Positions 57,203 to 59,670 of a DNA stretch of 59,670 nucleotides are shown here, in pieces. The position numbers were made by a program, and so were the translations under genes. The notes under the pieces are model-generated. The model was given only the letters and a program-made list of their open reading frames with translations, did no database searches and was not told the origin of the DNA. Position 1 is the first letter of the stretch. Every line of letters starts with the position of its first letter. Where the stretch lies: positions 59,739-119,408 of the forward strand of contig FP929036.1 of assembly GCA_000209815.1 (NCBI GenBank). Reading direction: 5' to 3'. This DNA comes from Butyrivibrio fibrisolvens 16/4 (GTDB lineage: Bacteria > Bacillota > Clostridia > Lachnospirales > Lachnospiraceae).

Positions 57203-58245
57203 GTGTTTTTTTCGCTTTGTCTCATAGTTTTAATGACTTTTTGCTCATGCGGTAGCAGTTCAGCATCTGACAATTCGTATATTGATGTTATAAAAAATGG
57301 ATACTTAGGGGAGTTCGATGATGTTACCGTTGATGAAATGCTTACAAACTATTTGTCTGTTTTCTATGATAGCCTCACATGGGATGTTGGAACGACAAAT
57401 GATAACAAAGTAATAGTACAACTACACGCCTCTGCTGTTGATAAGGAACTTAAATTTGATGATACTGATATACAATTTACATTTTTAGATAATGATGTGT
57501 TTCAAGTTAGTGGTTTAAAAGATGGAACATTATTGACAGAAGATACAAAAGCATCCGATGTCGCCTATTTTATGGATGCAGTTTATTTGAACTACTATAT
57601 GAAAAAGATAAATCCTGATGAAAATGCTTATTCTGAACGACTTAATAGTATAAATGCTACATCATGTCTATATGGAGCAAGCGCAAGTTACGATGGTGAT
57701 AGAAAAAATTATATGAACTATTTGAAGATAAGCCGATGGATATGACTGCATTTGGACTAATTAATTATTATCTTGGTCTAAATCCTGAAGGCACAAGTCT
57801 TCAAGCAGAAGACACCCAAGAAGAAGCAATTGCAGACAATAACGATATCATGGTTGATGCAGTTGAAGACAGTGAGAATGGCTATGAAAATACTGAAACT
57901 GTTTCAGACGTTGTATCCACTTTAAGCAATATCTCAGGTGCTTTTACAGGAGGCTGGGGAAATGAAATACACGTAGAAGCATATACTGATAAAAAGTATG
58001 TTCTATATAGCGGTGACCCAATTGGATATCTTTCTGTATATGGATATGATGAAGGTTATCTTTATAATGCCGAAGATTTTAGTGGCTATGATTTAGGAAA
58101 AGGATATTACATTTGTGAAGGTACCGAAGAAACTATAATTATGGAAGTATCAGATAATGGTGATGGCGGTTATTATGTTGCGATATATCATGATGATGAC
58201 GAAATGCATATGATAGATGACTTTGTATGCTATCCATTTTCATGA
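57203..58245 (+). CDS. lipoprotein of unknown function (frameshifted)
   Basis: A hydrophobic start with a cysteine lipobox (LIVLMTFCSCGSSSAS) and then a secreted region. The first frame ends NYLKISRWI; one A added at 57703-57708 gives RKKLYELFEDKPMDMTAFGL and continues to 58245, ~347 residues. The mid-region is acidic (EEAIADNNDIMVDAVEDSEN); the C-terminal part is beta-rich (YVLYSGDPIGYLSVYGYDEG). The start is uncertain: GTG 57203, or TTG 57189 if the T run at 57206-57212 has one more base, which would add a positively charged MTSIRCFF signal. No family recognised. Confidence 0.6.
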
Positions 58246-58306
58246 TAACCGTAATGGCACTTGTATCTAATTTTTATATTTAATAGTTCTATAGGAGGGG
58301 CGTAAT

Positions 58307-58827
58307 ATGAGTAAAAACAAAAATATTATTCTTGAATCATCAGCACCATTAGATGATGGTGGACGCAAGTACAATTTAATCTATCCAATATGTGGTGTAG
58401 GATTAGGTATTGTTTTTCTAGTTATGTCTGGAGCAGGACTTGCCGGATTAGTTTTCGGATTGCTTCTTGGATTGGCTATTGGCTGGTTAATAAAAATAAA
58501 ATATGCGACATAGCAGATAAGAAATTCCGTCAGTATACATTTAAGATTGATAATAAAAAAGCATATCCTGATTTAATCACAGCTTTGATACCAGCATTAA
58601 CACCATTGGGAATGACTATAGAAACTGGTACAGATGGTAGTCCAATCGTTACTTATCAAGGTTTAATTTACGATGTAACATATAATGACGATGATACCTT
58701 CAGTATATGGTGGAGAAAGAATGTGGCAAGGGCACTTTTCACAGTTAATAGCATTGGCGAATATAGAAAGATATCTGTCGCCATGGGAATAATCGGATAC
58801 AACATTCAGCAAATATGTAAGCAATAG
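58307..58827 (+). CDS. membrane protein of unknown function (frameshifted)
   Basis: Start after AGGAGGGGCGTAAT. Two hydrophobic helices (~25-62: IYPICGVGLGIVFLVMSGAG, LAGLVFGLLLGLAIGWLI). One A added near 58498-58501 continues the frame as KIKICDIADKKFRQYTFKID, giving ~173 residues with a soluble C-terminal domain (AYPDLITALIPALTPLGMTI, FSIWWRKNVARALFTV). No family recognised. It lies between the lipoprotein gene and another membrane-protein gene on the same strand. Confidence 0.6.
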
Positions 58828-58842
58828 TTATAAGGAGGCTAT

Positions 58843-59213
58843 ATGGGAACTCTATATTTAATTGTATGGGTGTTATGGATTGTAGCAATTGAGTATCTCT
58901 ATCACAAGGTATTTACGGTATATTATTTCAGCTTAGGAGAAGGTCTAAAAAAGAAATCGTAACATCATGTTTCTTAGGAATTTTAATGACTTGCCTAACG
59001 TTTTATTTATGGTGGCTCACAGCGATTATTGTTATCCTCGTAGGAATAATAAATATGAGCAAAACTCGGAATAAAATGCATATTATAATTGCTGTAGTCA
59101 TTGCAATTGTTGTGGCAATTTTAGGTTTAATGGTTAGAACATCAAGCACCGAAGAAGAAGCAAATTATAGTTTTGAACAAGTTATACAAGAAAACATTTC
59201 TGAAACAATTTAA
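58843..59213 (+). CDS. three-helix membrane protein (frameshifted)
   Basis: ATG 58843 follows AAGGAGGCTAT. The literal frame stops after 39 codons; one A added at 58947-58952 continues it as GEGLKKEIVTSCFLGILMTC to 59213, ~123 residues. Helices: LYLIVWVLWIVAIEYLYH, LMTCLTFYLWWLTAIIVILVG and HIIIAVVIAIVVAILGLMV. The tail is acidic (STEEEANYSFEQVIQENISE). It is 16 bases after the preceding gene, so probably in its operon. No family recognised. Confidence 0.6.
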
Positions 59214-59243
59214 TTCCAGAAAAATAGATTAAGAAAAAGAACA

Positions 59244-59268
59244 GAGACTCCCCACGTTGGGGAGTCTC
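59244..59268. terminator. bidirectional terminator
   Basis: Perfect GAGACTCCCCA / TGGGGAGTCTC stem with a 3-base loop. Plus side followed by CTATTTT, minus side by TGTTCTTTTTC. It lies between the plus gene ending at 59213 and the minus fragment ending at 59269. Confidence 0.85.
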
Positions 59269-59397
59269 CTATTTTCGTCTTCTCTTTCTGGCATTAGGTT
59301 CAAAAAGTGGTGATTGACTAAGATTCTTGCCTAGAGCTTCCTCGTTGATTATGCCTTCAGCATGTATTCCTTTACAAGGCGGCACCACTTGTATCAA
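59269..59397 (-). pseudogene. C-terminal fragment of an unidentified protein
   Basis: A minus-strand frame of ~42 codons ends with a basic tail (FEPNARKRRRK) exactly one base before the hairpin, which has a T run on that side. It contains GIINEEALGKNLSQSP. The frame closes upstream and overlaps the integrase remnant, so it is probably a leftover 3' end of a mobile-element gene. Identity unknown. Confidence 0.3.
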
Positions 59398-59627
59398 ACA
59401 CTATCAATCATCATTTGATGAGGATATGCGAACGAGCCGATGTGCCTTACATATCTAGCCACAAGATAAGATTCTGGTCGGTAACTAACATGTATGCTAA
59501 TGGAATGCAACAAGCTGACATTCAGCGTATGGCGGGACATTCTGATCCAGCAACTACAGACCACTATAAGAGAGTATCACGCCTTGGTGATATCGACACT
59601 AATAGTTGGAATGAGATGTTTGGGTAG
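59349..59627 (+). pseudogene. truncated tyrosine recombinase (integrase C-terminus)
   Basis: The frame is open from 59349 after a stop and encodes only the C-terminal catalytic end: SSHKIRFWSVTNMYANG (the HxxR box), MAGHSDPATTDHY (GH...HxY with the nucleophile Tyr) and a short tail to EMFG. The N-terminal SAM-like and core-binding domains are absent. No att repeats were recognised. It marks the accessory region and probably came from a conjugative element or prophage. Confidence 0.75.
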
Positions 59628-59633
59628 GCAAAA

Positions 59634-59670
59634 ATGAGTAAAAAAATAAGGGCTATAAGCCCAGAACAAC
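59634..59670 (+). CDS. possible 5' end of a gene, cut by window edge
   Basis: ATG 59634, seven bases after the integrase stop, begins MSKKIRAISPEQ and runs off the window. There is no good ribosome binding site (GGGTAGGCAAAA). Too short to identify. Confidence 0.25.
   Translation, partial: MSKKIRAISPEQ

Overview
The window looks like chromosomal DNA of an anaerobic, low-GC, butyrate-forming Firmicute, most likely Lachnospiraceae (Butyrivibrio/Pseudobutyrivibrio-like). The evidence is the thl-hbd-bcd-etfB-etfA operon, a class III ribonucleotide reductase with NrdR boxes, a Rex-like operator, strong AAGGAGG ribosome binding sites and the style of the large surface proteins. The genus assignment is inference. 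No rRNA, tRNA or CRISPR array was seen.

A quality note governs the annotation. At least 17 genes are broken by one-base length differences in short A/T runs (19 events; 18 look like a missing base, one like an extra base). Restoring one base gives a continuous, sensible protein each time, also in conserved genes (thl, essC, CNNM). I therefore annotate these as whole genes and treat the breaks as probable consensus errors.

Region 1 (1-18,350, minus strand) is a type VII secretion-like locus. Read 5' to 3' on the minus strand it encodes: a membrane pseudoprotease-FHA protein, a PP2C phosphatase, a Ser/Thr kinase, a membrane protein with eight ETTLL-type repeats, a second FHA protein, a MinD/CpaE-like ATPase, ubiquitin-like EsaB, the FHA-FtsK ATPase EssC, a WXG100 protein, a coiled-coil protein, an LXG-like cargo candidate, a membrane protein, a TPR protein and two more WXG100 proteins. 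After a terminator come small membrane proteins and a truncated cargo-like gene. EsaA, EssA and EssB were not recognised. The locus reads as an Esx secretion machine wired to threonine phosphorylation and FHA recognition, and is the most interesting system here. Region 2 (18,395-22,753) is a 1452-residue surface protein with extracellular CxxC modules and Ig-like repeats.

Region 3 (22,972-34,225) holds nrdD, a TPR lipoprotein, hicBA, a CNNM/CorC-type membrane protein, a cyclophilin, mrp, a split ThrE-type exporter and a GH2 glycosidase. The gap between mrp and the exporter carries a cluster of DnaA-box sequences. Region 4 (34,277-41,233) is a MATE transporter plus the butyrate operon, with a Rex-like site upstream of thl and tandem stem-loops between hbd and bcd; crotonase is absent. 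Region 5 (41,504-53,240) has a ~1720-residue surface protein, deoD, and an apparent thyA-folA-ilvB-ilvN-sleB-like operon with a long imperfect inverted repeat between thyA and folA.

Region 6 (53,422-59,670) is accessory in character: a decayed DUF362-type gene, an orphan FliD-C-like gene, several unrecognised membrane or lipoprotein genes, a holin-like type I toxin, a small Cro/CI regulator and a truncated tyrosine integrase at the right edge.
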